A stretch of 64,000 nucleotides of DNA from Aphis gossypii (taxonomy: Eukaryota; Arthropoda; Insecta; Hemiptera; Aphididae): contig NC_065532.1 in assembly GCF_020184175.1 (NCBI RefSeq), positions 47,636,287 through 47,700,286 of the forward strand, read 5' to 3'. A model generated the notes under the pieces. The model saw only the letters and a program-made list of their open reading frames with translations, made no database searches and was not told the DNA's origin. Both the position numbers and the translations under genes were made by a program. Position 1 is the first letter of the stretch; every line of letters begins with the position of its first letter. Below are positions 41,345-53,168 of this stretch, in pieces.

Positions 41345-42130
41345 TAGAATTTTTTTTTATGTATAGAAGTCAAAAACCTTATTTCATTAAATTTTCAAAT
41401 CAAGTAAAAAAATTTAAATCTTATGAATTTTTGTTAAAATTCTAACTTTAACGCTTATAAAACACTTAGTGACTATAGTTTTTTGATATTAATAAATTAA
41501 CAATTTATAAGAATCTTAATTGTACTTATATATATTTTTAAGCATTTCTACCCAGCAAAAAATTTTTGATCGACATTTATAGAGAAAAATATTTTTCACA
41601 CATCATATAAATAGCTCAAAAATAGTCCAAATGTTTTGATAATTTAATAATTACTTTTTAGTAAATGGAAAATGATAAATATCAATAGTTATTATTGAAA
41701 ATTTCAAGTATTCGTTACGATTATTCGTTTTGAAGTTTTATAAAAAAACAAAATCGATTTTGTAAAATATTGGATAACCTACGTAAAATTTCCGTTTTAG
41801 TCGTTTGACCTTAATTTTTTTTCTGATTCAAAAAAAGGACCGGTACATTTTTCTTTAGATTTCTGCTAAATACAAACAAAATCCAATTTGTAACCAGAAA
41901 CCATCCTCGAAGTGGAAAATCCAAGCTTTTTCTTTTGACTACTTATCGCGTACTACCTACACACTCTTACATCTTGGTAAAATCGATACATTCATTGCTC
42001 CGCTAAAAATCTAAAGTATATCTTGAAATTAAAGTCTATTCTAAATAATAATTTACTATAGTCTGACGGACCGTTTACGCTCAGAATCGTTTTTCCTATA
42101 CAATGATATATTATTGAATTCAAATTTAAC
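41345..42130 (+). repeat. AT-rich repeat family copy with right terminal inverted repeat
   Basis: The body (about 41,400-42,000) is in forward orientation: blocks around AAATCGATTTTG, TTTGTAACCAGAAACCATCC and TACTTATCGCGTAC match 38,440-38,660 in order. It ends in the terminal repeat 42,056-42,130, which is the inverted counterpart of 37,332-37,411 (shared AAAAACGATTCTGA core and GTTAAATTTGAAT outer end). Confidence 0.6.
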
Positions 42131-42456
42131 AAATTGAATAAAGTAACTTATTTGATACCTACGTCTTATTGTGCTGATATTTTGATATTAATATTTTTTC
42201 ATGAGTTCATGTCAAATTAAATAAAGATATAGGTACTAAAGTATTGTTTGTCATTATGATGGTGTTAACATTTTAAACCGATGAGAAATGAAAATAAAGA
42301 AATATAATGAAAATTTTTTAAGCATTGGCGCATGCGTGAAATGTTGGAATTTGTCCCGAACTTATTATATAACAATCAAACCTGTGGCCGGCCAGTCAGC
42401 TTATTGTTTAATATATTATTTTATCACTGGTTAAAGACGTCAAAGTCCGTGGTCAC

Positions 42457-42846
42457 TATATATACAGGGTGTCCCGTGAGGATTTACCCATTGCGATATC
42501 TCGTTATCTGTATTTGTTACCACTATGGTATTAAATAATTCACTGTTTTTCTAGAAACTAGAAAAAATATTAAAAATCAGGAAATTAATGAAATCAAAAT
42601 GTTGAAACGTCAATATTTTCAGAAAAATTAACTCTACAAAATGGCTATCTTCAATTTTTTTGAAAATAATTAAATAAAAAAATATATTTTTTAACTTTTT
42701 TACCAAAACATTAAAATAAATTAAAACATAAAATATTTGTAGTTCTTATTCCTGTGAGTCTTATTAAAAAATCAGAATTATGATATGTCCATTATTTCAG
42801 GAGATATCGCAATGGGTAAATCCTCACGGGACACCCTGTATATATA
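42457..42846. mobile_element. MITE with perfect 46-bp terminal inverted repeats
   Basis: Positions 42,457-42,502 and 42,801-42,846 are exact reverse complements over 46 bases, beginning TATATATACAGGGTGTCCCG. The 298 bases between are AT-rich and non-coding. The outermost TATATATA is ambiguous because TA-type target duplications merge with it, which fits a Tc1/mariner-like TA target. The perfect identity of the arms suggests recent origin or recent spread. The whole unit could fold into a long hairpin. Confidence 0.9.
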
Positions 42847-43289
42847 AATACTATATAAGTAGGTATAGGTATAATAATAAAACGAGTTTTCTAATGCTAC
42901 TATATTATAATCAGCTGTGACCGCGGCTACTGTTATTATACCTGGTAAGCGGTGGTGAACCCGTCCTGTCCGTGTCGTTGCTGATAACGTTGGTAGTTAA
43001 TACTAAATTTATTGATCCGAAAATACGAGTAGTATTGGTGCGTAGCAGATGATTCTGGACTCTGGCATAGTTGTTTTTGCAATTTTTTTTCCGTTTTTCG
43101 TTTTTTTTTTTTTTTTACCCCGTTTCGGTCGTCCACCGACACAGCCAGGAACGTTTCGACACTTCTAACCGCGGGGCCGCACTCCGCGACTTCCGACGGT
43201 GTCTCCGCGGGATATGCGGTGGTGAGTGACGGCGTTACGTCGTCGTCAGACGTCTTCTCGCCGGTTCGAGCGGTTAAGCTCGCAAGCAA
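42847..43289 (+). promoter_or_regulatory. Probable MARCHF6 promoter and non-coding first exon
   Basis: This is a CpG-rich stretch (42,910-43,290) upstream of MARCHF6, ending in a consensus donor GCAA|GTAAGT with its G at 43,290. The next good acceptor before the MARCHF6 ATG is TTTATTTTAG at 45,444-45,453, so a 5' UTR exon ending at 43,289 spliced to 45,454 fits well. Transcription start is not defined. The 126-codon minus-strand frame (42,936-43,316) is discounted, since its Lys run is only the T run at 43,101-43,116 read backwards. Confidence 0.45.
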
Positions 43290-45453
43290 GTAAGTACCTC
43301 TGTACACGTCAGACATTTCCGAACGATCCGATTCGACGGGATTTGACGTTTGAATCGACTACTATTATTTCGGTACTTATGATGTTTTTGTATGTTATGA
43401 ATGTGCTCTTGTTGGTGTTAACGATGGTGGGGGGTCTTCACTACATAATATTCCCTACAGATGTTGAGATTTTAGTTTGCTTGTTTTTCGGGTGATTAGA
43501 TCTTTTGGAGTCTATACAAATCTACAAGACTTTACCGTTGACACGTATGTATGAAAACATTTGGTTGAGAACCGATGATCGTCAGAAAGTACGATTGGTG
43601 AACTTTGTTATTGATACCTATGGTTGTGTGTGTGTGTGTGGAGGGGGGAGGTGATTGATAGAGCAAATTTGTTTTATAGCGTTGTTATTATTCTACAATG
43701 GCAACTACAATATTTTTAAAAGTATTAGAAATATTATTTGTTTGTATTAGAGATGACCAGAGAAATTTCCTAGGAATCAAAAACAAACTTATATTATTAT
43801 TAATTTACTGTAATTTATCCATAAAAACAGATATTAAAATGCAATTAAGCAGCTCAATAGCTGTAAGCTACATAAAATTTAAAATGGATTTTTCAAAGTG
43901 TATTGCATTTAAGACCTATATTTCAACAATTGTTGTGTGTATACTTATCGTATCTTCATAAATTATTTATTTGTACCTATCAACTGCTGACTTAATTATG
44001 GTACCTAATTCTCAATCAAGCATAATGAAACTGTTGCTTAAAGAACTATCAGGAACTATATTATTCGTTGGAACATAATAGTTTTCATTTATATTATAGA
44101 TTATGTTTATAAAACTCCTCGTAAAACTCCTTGAAATACCTTTGATATCTATACCTATTAATTATTAGAAAGTCATCTGTATGTAACAATGTTGAAGTTG
44201 TAGTCTATAGATAATGACTAACCATCATCATTAATATCAGTAAATTATAAATATTTTATCTAATTACACTTGGTATGTTTTAAAATATTGTCAATACTCA
44301 AGAATATCATAATATTCCTATGGTAGCTATAAATTATATTAATTGTGTAATATGTAGGCTAGGATTAATATGTAATTATATACAGTATGATTAATGTGTA
44401 AAAAAACTGTTAATAAGCATTTTAGTTTTGACTCAATTAAATAGAAAATTATAAGTACCTAATAACCTCGCTAATAACTCATTTTTTGACAGTATTATTA
44501 AATGTTAAGTTATTGTTGAATAAAACACAACACAAGTGTTTCTTTTATATTTGACACCTACAATAAAATATATAATCTAGTAATATTTATGTAAAATTTA
44601 CTATACTGACTGTGACTTTTTTCTAATATCGCACAATGTTGTTTTGCATAATCTCATAAATAAATATATTCATCATTTCGTTCAGAATCTAAAAAAATTA
44701 AGAAAAAATCAGCTAGGTAGGTATATTATGTTTCTCATATTTTTAGATATTTTCGACCGGCAAAATATATGTTTTTGGTTTTAGCAAATATCTACAATTA
44801 CTATTTTTTGTTATTTTTTAAATATATTATAATTCTTTGCTTATTTTAAAAATTAGTTTTTTTTTTAATTTAGCTTCTTGGTATTAACTTTTTCTAAGTT
44901 TTCTGTGATTTGAAGAAAAAATATGTCTTTGCTAGTATTGGCAAACGGTAATAAATAATAAAACAAATTAATTTTGTCAACATTTTGATATTTTGTCACA
45001 TTACCTCTTGGCTATTCATATCATTATATACCTATATCGATTTAATTATATTAATTTATTTATTATTTAATTATATTTTTAGAATTTTTAACCATTTAAT
45101 TTATCTAAAATTTTAAAACAATTGTATGCAATAATCATATGCCATCATATTCTAACATGAATTACATTATAATAACAAACATGTTTTTTTATAATAATTT
45201 CATTGATAGTCATCATAATAAGTAATAACTAATTAGGCAACTAATTGTTTTTTTGTTACTATCAGTGTATTATACTATATTATGATTGGGATTTGTTTAT
45301 GCATTACCCACATAAAAATTATTGGTTAAAAAAAATACTGATAACATTATTCAGTATCATTTAAGCATTATGTAATATTATTTTTGTTTCTAACTTATAA
45401 TATTGAATTTAGTCACTTTTTTTTTATAATTACATTTCTTTATTTTATTTTAG
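43290..45453 (+). other. Probable first intron of MARCHF6
   Basis: AT-rich DNA between the putative donor at 43,290 and the acceptor ending at 45,453. No exon, RNA gene or complete transposon is recognised. There is a short TG run near 43,626-43,639. Confidence 0.45.
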
Positions 45454-45496
45454 ATTTATAGGATAGTATTCCATCTGAAACTGCAAGATAGACAAT

Positions 45497-48398
45497 ATGG
45501 ATGACCCTTCTCAAGGAGCAGATATATGCAGGGTGTGCCGATCGGAGGGCATGCCAGAACGGCCATTGTTTCATCCCTGCATTTGTACAGGCAGTATTAA
45601 GTACATTCATCAAGAGTGCTTGGTACAATGGATGCGTTATAGTCGTAAAGAGTATTGTGAGCTTTGTAGCTATCGATTTTCATTTACACCAATCTATGCC
45701 CCGGACATGCCTCGGCGATTACCTATTAAAGATGTTGCTGCTGGTATCACTTCTAGTGTTTTGACTGGCATAAAATATTGGTTGCATTTTACATTGGTTG
45801 GATTGGCTTGGCTATGCATTGTACCATTTACAGCGTGTAGAATTTACCGGAGCTTGTTTAATGGTTCTTTTGATGCTGTAAGTGATTTACTAAATTTATT
45901 TATTAAATTAAAATAATTGTATTTTACTATAATTATATATTTTTTAAAAATGTAGGTAATGTCATTGCCTGTTGATATGTGGTCATCAAAGAACATTTCT
46001 GGTGATATATTTCATGGTTGTTTTGTTGTGACTTGCACATTGTTTGCATTTATTGGATTAATTTGGCTACGTGAACAAATATTGCATGGTGGAGGTCCTG
46101 ATTGGTTAGAAAGAGATGAACCAAATAACCAGCAACAACTCAATGTAGTGTTGCCTCCCATTCATGAAGAACATCCCCTAGAAGAAGTAAGATATTTTCT
46201 GATAAATATCATAAATGGCTATATACTAACATTATTCTTATTAGGCTGATGGAGAAGTTCGTCTAGAAAATGGAAATCCAGTAGATGGAAATCAAGTAGA
46301 TGGAAACCAAGTAGACGAAGGACATTGGAATCCAATAGATTGGGGTGATCGAGCTGCTGAAGACTTGACTTGGGAACGACTTTTGGGTTTAGATGGTTCA
46401 TTGGTGTTTTTAGAACATGTGTTTTGGGTGGTGTCTATGAATGCATTATTTATATTGGTGTTTGCATTTTGTCCATATCAAATGGGTAATCTGGCAATCA
46501 CTGCAATGGCTTTACAAGAGAAGGTAGCTGCTTCACATTTTGAAGGTTTGGTCACCACACTATGCGGATACTGTCTCATTGGTATTTGTCTGTTGATCAT
46601 GCATACCGTTGCGACTATTATTGGATTTAGACGATCCAAACGTATAATAGGACTTAGCTATATTGTCGTAAAAGTGAGTATATTAAATTACCTTTTGATT
46701 AGTTATATGAGTAAATTTAAATGATTGTATACTGATTTCATATTTTGTTTATTTGTTTTTATTAGGTGTCCCTGTTATCAGTTGTTGAAATTGGTGTTTT
46801 GCCTTTGGTATGCGGTTGGTGGTTGGACATATGTTCGTTGTCAATGTTTGACACGAGTTTCAAAGATAGGCTTGCAAGTTTTCGTTTGGCTCCTGGTACA
46901 TCCATGTTCATCCATTGGCTAGTCGGAATGGTATATGTGTATTACTTTGCTTCATTTGTACTGCTTCTCCGAGAAGTTGTCCGTCCCGGTGTACTATGGT
47001 TCTTGAGAAATCTAAACGATCCAGATTTTAGTCCTATACAAGTATTATATACATGTGAACAATTGACGATTACTCGATACTTATGTATTTAATTTTTTTT
47101 AGGAACTTATACAACAAGGCATGTTGCAACATGGACGAAGGCTCATTGCGTCAGCCATGATATTCGGCACAGCTGTCTTTCTCGTTGTTTGGCTGCCAAT
47201 ACGAATTCTGAAATCTATGTGGCCATCATTTTTGCCATACAATGTAACTTTACACAGTGATTCCGTCAATGAATTGTCCATGGAGCTGTTACTGCTACAG
47301 GTCGTATTACCAGCCTTACTGGAACAAACACATACTCGCAACTGGCTAAAAATGGGCATTCGTTTCTGGTGTCTAATCGTCTCGCATTTGCTTGGACTAA
47401 AATCATATCTGCTTGGCGACGGAGAAGAATTACCTCCTGTTGTGGCGCCCATACATCCACCTGCAGCTGATTTAGGAGCAGCTCATGAGGGACTGTTGAG
47501 ACGTGGCGGGCCTGTAGGTTTTCGTCCTTACAATAAACCCACTAATTTTGCAATACGTCTTATTGCCTTACTCGTCCTGGTAGCTCTATCTGTAGTCGTA
47601 ATCAGTTTGACGATCATAACCTTACCTGTATGGTTGGGTCGTTTGGCCATGTCATTTTGGCCGGCACTACTGCCGTCCGCCACAGAACCATCTCCGATGC
47701 CCAACATACACGAACTGTATACCGCAGCATGTGGTACATATATATGTTGGTTGTCGGTGCGAGCCGTTTGTTTTATAGCAGGATGGCTGCCAGAAGGACG
47801 TACTGTTGTCATTAATCGATTAAAGTTTTGGCTCAAGATCAGTTCAAAAGCAATGGTCGCTTTTATCGTATTGCTCGGTATAATACCGTTTTTGTTTGGT
47901 CTACTCTTAGAGCTTGTTATGGTGGTGCCGTTCCGAGTGCCTTTACACCAGACACCTGTACTCTGGGCATGGCAAGACTGGGCACTAGGGGTTTTATACA
48001 TGAAAATTGCCTGCGCCATCACCCTTATGGGACCCGATTGGTCTCTAAGGCGAGCCATTGAACGTACATACAGAGACGGTTTCATGCGTTTGGACCTCAA
48101 GTTAATGATGCAAGACCTGGCCATTCCCGTGATTGCTGTTCTCAGTTTGTTCCTAGCCGTACCATACGTGATCGCATACTCGGTAACTCCATTAATATTT
48201 AAAAATCATGCCACCCGATTGTTGATCGCTAGGAGAATATATCCAATAGTTATGGTCACAATGGCCGTCGTTAAAGTAATGTTGATGCAAGTGCGTCAAT
48301 TTAAAAGACTCTACGAACACATTAAAAACGATAAATATTTAGTTGGTAGAAGACTTGTAAATTATAACCATACAAGTTCGGTTTCGGGTCAAAATTAG
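45497..48398 (+). CDS. MARCHF6: E3 ubiquitin-protein ligase MARCHF6 (Doa10/TEB4)
   Basis: This is a multi-pass ER/nuclear-envelope RING-CH ubiquitin ligase of ER-associated degradation, known in the family to target sterol-pathway enzymes and N-degron substrates. Five coding exons join in phase 0: 45497-45877, 45956-46186, 46245-46673, 46766-47041 and 47103-48398, giving 870 residues (human 910). The N-terminal RING-CH domain has the complete C4HC3 set: Cys11, Cys14, Cys28, Cys30, His38, Cys41, Cys54, Cys57. Many hydrophobic helices follow. The family TD (TEB4-Doa10) region is clear around RPGVLWFLRNLNDPDFSPIQ, and the C-terminus QVRQFKRLYEHIKNDKYLVG matches human almost exactly; this end is functionally important in the family. 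An acidic linker with a repeated VDGN motif lies at the start of exon 3. The start is the first ATG after the acceptor at 45,453. Confidence 0.97.
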
Positions 48399-48956
48399 AA
48401 AACTATAATACTATGGTGAATTGTTTTATGTCTTTATTATTATTATCATTATTATTATTATTATTATATTTTTATTTCATATTTGTATAAATTTTTGTGT
48501 AAGATATTTGTTTTATTTTTTTTTTTTAACTTCAATATATTTATATATTAATTATTATGTAATATATTTTATATTATATTACATATATTTTAAGTTATAT
48601 GATATATATATATATATAATTTATATATATACTCTAAAAATATAACCTATGATATTTTAAATGTTATTCAACTTAATAAAAATATAATATATATATTAAT
48701 AAACTCTGTACTGTATCCCATCGTAAAATGTGTGTTAATGTTATTAATATATATCGATGTTATTGATTGGCCTTAAACTTGAAAGTCTAAAAGTATAAAT
48801 GTATTTATTGATAAAAATTATACTAATAAATAACATTTCTTTTATCATAAAAAACTTGAAAACAATAATAATAAAAAAAAAAAAAAAAAAAAATGTATTA
48901 ATTACAATACTTAATACATGTATGTATGTATGTATTGAATCACAATAAATAGAAGT
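48399..48956. other. Convergent 3' UTR space between MARCHF6 and DIS3L2
   Basis: Only 558 bases separate the two stop codons. Plus-strand AATAAA words at 48,675-48,680 and 48,698-48,703 suit MARCHF6. A minus-strand AATAAA at 48,804-48,809 suits DIS3L2. The stretch is simple sequence: an ATT microsatellite (48,433-48,468), a 21-base A run (48,873-48,893) and TGTA repeats (48,917-48,936). The two transcripts' ends may nearly touch or overlap. Confidence 0.55.
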
Positions 48957-51900
48957 CTATTCGTCTCTGATTAAAATAGCTCTTAATTTCAAACAACTCT
49001 CTTTTTTCGTCAACTTCAATTTGACTTTGTCAAAGAGTTGAAGTGTCTGCCTGTCTTCACCTTTGTAATCCCAGTAAATGATCAACGTGGGTTTATTGTC
49101 AATAGTCGATAACTTACAGCCTTTGTGCAGCAAATCTGGGTTTTGTGGTGACTGAAAACAAAAATTAAACCGTAGCACTTCTTCCGATTGGTAAATCAAT
49201 AGAAAACAAAATATTTAACCGACGGCTACACTCACGATATTAACGTAAACTCTGACGTTCATGTTCATTGACAGGACAGTGGCTTCAAAATAGTTTTCTT
49301 TTACTTCCATTACGGACGCGTCTACCACTAGGCCACCCAGTTTACCGATCAAACACGCAGCATATATTTCTGCACTGGCTTCTGATGCTTTCTTCGCATT
49401 ATTCTTTTTGTCATTACTGTTGATGGCTATCCTGAATTGGCAGTGAAACAATATGATTATTAGTTGGTTATCGACAGTGCGGTTTATCGAAATGAACGTT
49501 ACTTGTTAATGACTTTAGGGTCTTCGTATTCCTTGATTGGCTTGCCGGTTAGCCAAGATATCAGCATACGGTGAACGACTATGTCTGGATATCTACGAAT
49601 GGGAGAAGTAAAATGAGTGTAGTATGGTACGTTAAGTGCAAAATGAGACATGGATTTGTCCGGATCGATAACACAGTATTCGGCACGCTGAAAAAACAAT
49701 GTTTGATGAATGTATTTTCGACATTTGGTGTAATTTATTACACTTGTATATTAATTTACTTACGACCATCGGCTTTGATAAAATATTGCTGATAATAATG
49801 TCCCAATGAGGATTCTCTGAATTTTCACCTTTACAATAGGCAGCTTTAGACTTGTGAATAGATCCAGCTGAAGTAAAATCAATATCAATTCCGTGAGCTT
49901 TCAAAAGTTTCACTGCTTTTTCCATAGGAGCAGCATCTGGTCTGTGATGATTTCTAAGCATAGCTGTGGTCGGGAAGTGAGTCTTCAAATGTTCAGCGAC
50001 CATTGTATTAGCGAGAAGCATGAATTCTTCTATTAACCTATAGTATCGAGAAAAAATATTAATAATTTCAAAAACACAATAATTGATAAAAAAAAAAATT
50101 AAGAGAATTAACTATTAAGTGTACTGTTTACATACCAATTACTCTCGTGGAGTATATACAACGAGTATGACAGTGGCTCGCACGTAGCTCTGTCAATGTC
50201 AAAAGACAACTTGGGTTGGTTGATCGCCAGCGCACCAGAGCTAAAACGTCTCTCTCGCATCACTGCCGCGAGTTTATGTAAATGGCTAACGGCTGTTGCA
50301 CAGTCATTGATTGTATAACCATTATACACAGTTGGAAACTCAGATTCATCCCAATCTTTTTTATTAGGATTTTCTAAAAATATCTGAAACATACAGGTAC
50401 TCAGATTATTAATTATGCATATTACATTAGTATATATTATATTTTAAATAGTTAAAACAAATTCTCAAAATTTAGTACTTAAGTATTAATAATAAATAAC
50501 AATATAGCAAAGAAACATACTTGAGCATGTGCATAATGCAATTGAGCACAAGAATGTATAATGGATTGACTAAAAGAATGACTAATCACGTTAGCATCAG
50601 GTGTCATTTCCAAAGTGATAGAGACTGCTAATTTATCGGTTCCGGGTAGTAATGACGCCATCATGGTCAATGCTGGTGGTAACATGTGATACACCTGTTA
50701 TTATTAAACAACATAATTTGGTTAGGTTAAACAATTTTTTTACACTCAAAGCTTACCTTTTGTGTTAAATAAACACTAGTGGCCAATTTTTCTGCAATTT
50801 CATCCAGTGGTGTACCTTGCTTAACAAAATAAGACACATCCGATATGTGAATACCAATTTCAAAATTGCCATTTGGCAGTGGTACACAGGAAAGTGCATC
50901 ATCTAAATCTCTGGCAGTAGGGGGGTCAATAGAGAAGATGCAGTGTTTTCTATGGAAAAAAAATATGTATACTTTTATATGCCTAAATTAAATTTATGAG
51001 AGCAAGTAAAATACCTGAAATCTTTCCTGTATTTCAATTCATCTTCCACAGAAAACTGTGTTGGAAAATATTGATCAATATCTTCTGGGTATGGTCGTTC
51101 TTGTATATCATGGGCGATCAGAATACCTTCAGTTTCTGTATTGATTTCTCCAGATTCACCCAAAACTCCTTTCAATATTCTAGAAAACAGTGGTATACAC
51201 AAAATAAAGTAAACCATACATTATGAACTGCAAATGCACTTAAATGCACAATAATATACCCTTTTGGTAATTTAAAATTTTCCCAGGATGGTAAGAGAGC
51301 ATAAAACAATTCTTTTGATTCCTTGGTTCCATCCCTCAAATGAATAGGAGACGGCCAAATTGAAGTGTCTATAAGTAATCTGGGAATTCGACAGTCTCTG
51401 GGAACTAATGTGCTATATCGATGAAGAACGCCTCTATCGACTAGCAGAGTTCCTACTACTACACGATTCTCTTTCCTATTTAATATGTAAACCACCTCAC
51501 CAGTTCTTTGACAATCTTCTGTATCTGGATTCTATAAACGACAAATTAAAACATTAATATTATGATGACACAGTTTTGAATATTAATGTGGGTTATTATG
51601 TTTTTAAAATTTCAAATTGTATACCCTCCATTCAGATTTGTCTAGAATCCTCACAGCAACTTTATCACCATCTAGAGCTCTATTCCGTGCTTTAATACTG
51701 TTTAACAATATATCCTTTGATTTATCCTTTAAATATAAATATTACGATTAGAATATTATTAACAAAAATTGCATGATAATTTCTTACGGGTGAAGGAACA
51801 TATGCTTCGTTGGTACATTTTTGACTAATACGTATAAATCCTTCAAAAAGTTCACCACTTTCTAGACCTTTTATCACATCATCTAACTGCATATAATCAG

Positions 51901-53168
51901 CATAATAATTTTTTTGACTTATATATGGCCTTCAAAGTAATATGGAAAAAACTATATTTTTAATAAATTATTACACGTTACTGTTATTATTTGTGTACAT
52001 ACTCATAGACGGCTGTAGTTGATCTAGTTTGTTCATTGGGATTAGGATTGTTTTTATCAATTAAAAATTTTAACTTTTGTTTCTGTCTCCTATGTAGTCG
52101 TTTTTTCGTACGAATTCTGGATTGATTTTCTGGTGTACATTCAATATCAGCTAAACCATTTTCTATTTTTGCTACTAATTTACTAGCTTCACTATGGCAA
52201 AAAAAATATGTTTCTATAAGTAAAAAGATAATTCAGTTTTACTCATTAGTTAGTCCTTATCAACTAAACTAAAATTTCAAGTTAACGACTTAATCAATAT
52301 TACACTCTACAAGCAGGGATGAGCAAATTAATAAAAAAAAGTAATTAATTACAAATCACATATCTAATAGAATTACTTACAATAACCAATTACATAAAAA
52401 ATATAATATTTAATTTTAAATGTTATCCGAGAACGAGTGCGAGCCAATTTAAAGCCAGCAAAAGAAAATAATCTTTCTATCGGTGCTGACAAAGATTATC
52501 TAGAATTAAAATGAAAAAAATAGTTGTTTAAACACGTTAAACTTTTATTTTTATCATTGAACAATGATTGTAATATTTATAATTCAATACTTGTCGAGGA
52601 ACTGTAGCAACTGTATTTATCAGCTTCAGTTAGGATCCCTAGGAAAAGTGCCGAAGAGTCTAACCCTGACATTTTGCGATTCATAATAGCAATTACAAAT
52701 GGCATTAACATTTAATAATCAATTACCAATTACAAATTACATTGACATTTTTATAATCAATTGCCAATTACAAATTACTCAAGTAATTGAAAAGTGCCCA
52801 ACCCCGTCTACAAGTACCTACTTTGATCTTAATAAACAAATGTCGAAACATCGACTATAAAAAACTTACGTACACTTCTCAACAAATATTATAGGTAACA
52901 GAGATAATAGTACGATGTAAACTATTGGTGTATTTAATAATATATTATAGCGTACCTATTGGAACGCGTCGATATACCTAGAATTATACAATAAATGAAC
53001 CGAGCACTTTGTATAACAATACGCGCCGTTTATTGATATTTACTTCAAAGGGTCTCGAGGGTAGAGATACCGCAAGACCGACTGCGGACAGGGAATTTCC
53101 GTTCTCACGATCGTGTCGTCCGGCCGGATGTCCTCCAATTGACGTGACAGGTCCTCCAGGAAGTCCAT
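48957..53168 (-). CDS. DIS3L2: DIS3-like exonuclease 2 (cytoplasmic 3'-5' exoribonuclease)
   Basis: An RNase II/R-family enzyme that degrades oligouridylated RNAs from the 3' end in the cytoplasm, independent of the exosome. Thirteen coding exons join in frame: 53168-53044, 52191-52003, 51929-51788, 51726-51625, 51531-51260, 51179-51015, 50949-50757, 50694-50521, 50383-50136, 50037-49764, 49687-49503, 49431-49236 and 49151-48957, giving 819 residues (human 885). Two cold-shock domains (exons 3-6) precede the RNB domain (exons 7-11), whose active-site motif DPPTARDLDDALS keeps Asp340, Asp346, Asp348 and Asp349. HFTSPIRRYPDIVVHR is also intact. A C-terminal S1-like region follows. There is no PIN domain, which separates it from DIS3. 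ETEGIL and the ESN..LIEEFMLLAN block favour DIS3L2 over DIS3L1. Exon 1 is the least certain: it is joined on phase (N|EASKLV) and splice signals only. A hAT element sits in intron 1. Confidence 0.93.
52314..52806. mobile_element. hAT transposon remnant with 8-bp target duplication, DIS3L2 intron 1
   Basis: The 493-bp element is flanked by identical TCTACAAG (52,306-52,313 and 52,807-52,814). The ends are imperfect inverted repeats: CAGGGATGAGCA on the left, CGGGGTTGGGCA read inward from the right. On the minus strand at about 52,489-52,415 a frame reads SAPIERLFSFAG, the signature of the hAT transposase C-terminal dimerisation domain. The rest of the transposase is missing or degraded, and the arms near both ends carry short AATTACAAATTAC-type repeats. 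It is an internally deleted, non-autonomous copy. Confidence 0.9.

Noticed and set aside
42936..43316. 126-codon minus-strand frame with poly-Lys
   Set aside because: The Lys run is a T homopolymer read backwards. The region is better explained as the MARCHF6 first exon and promoter.
47528..48124. 198-codon minus-strand frame
   Set aside because: Wholly antisense to the last MARCHF6 exon, whose plus-strand product is unmistakable.
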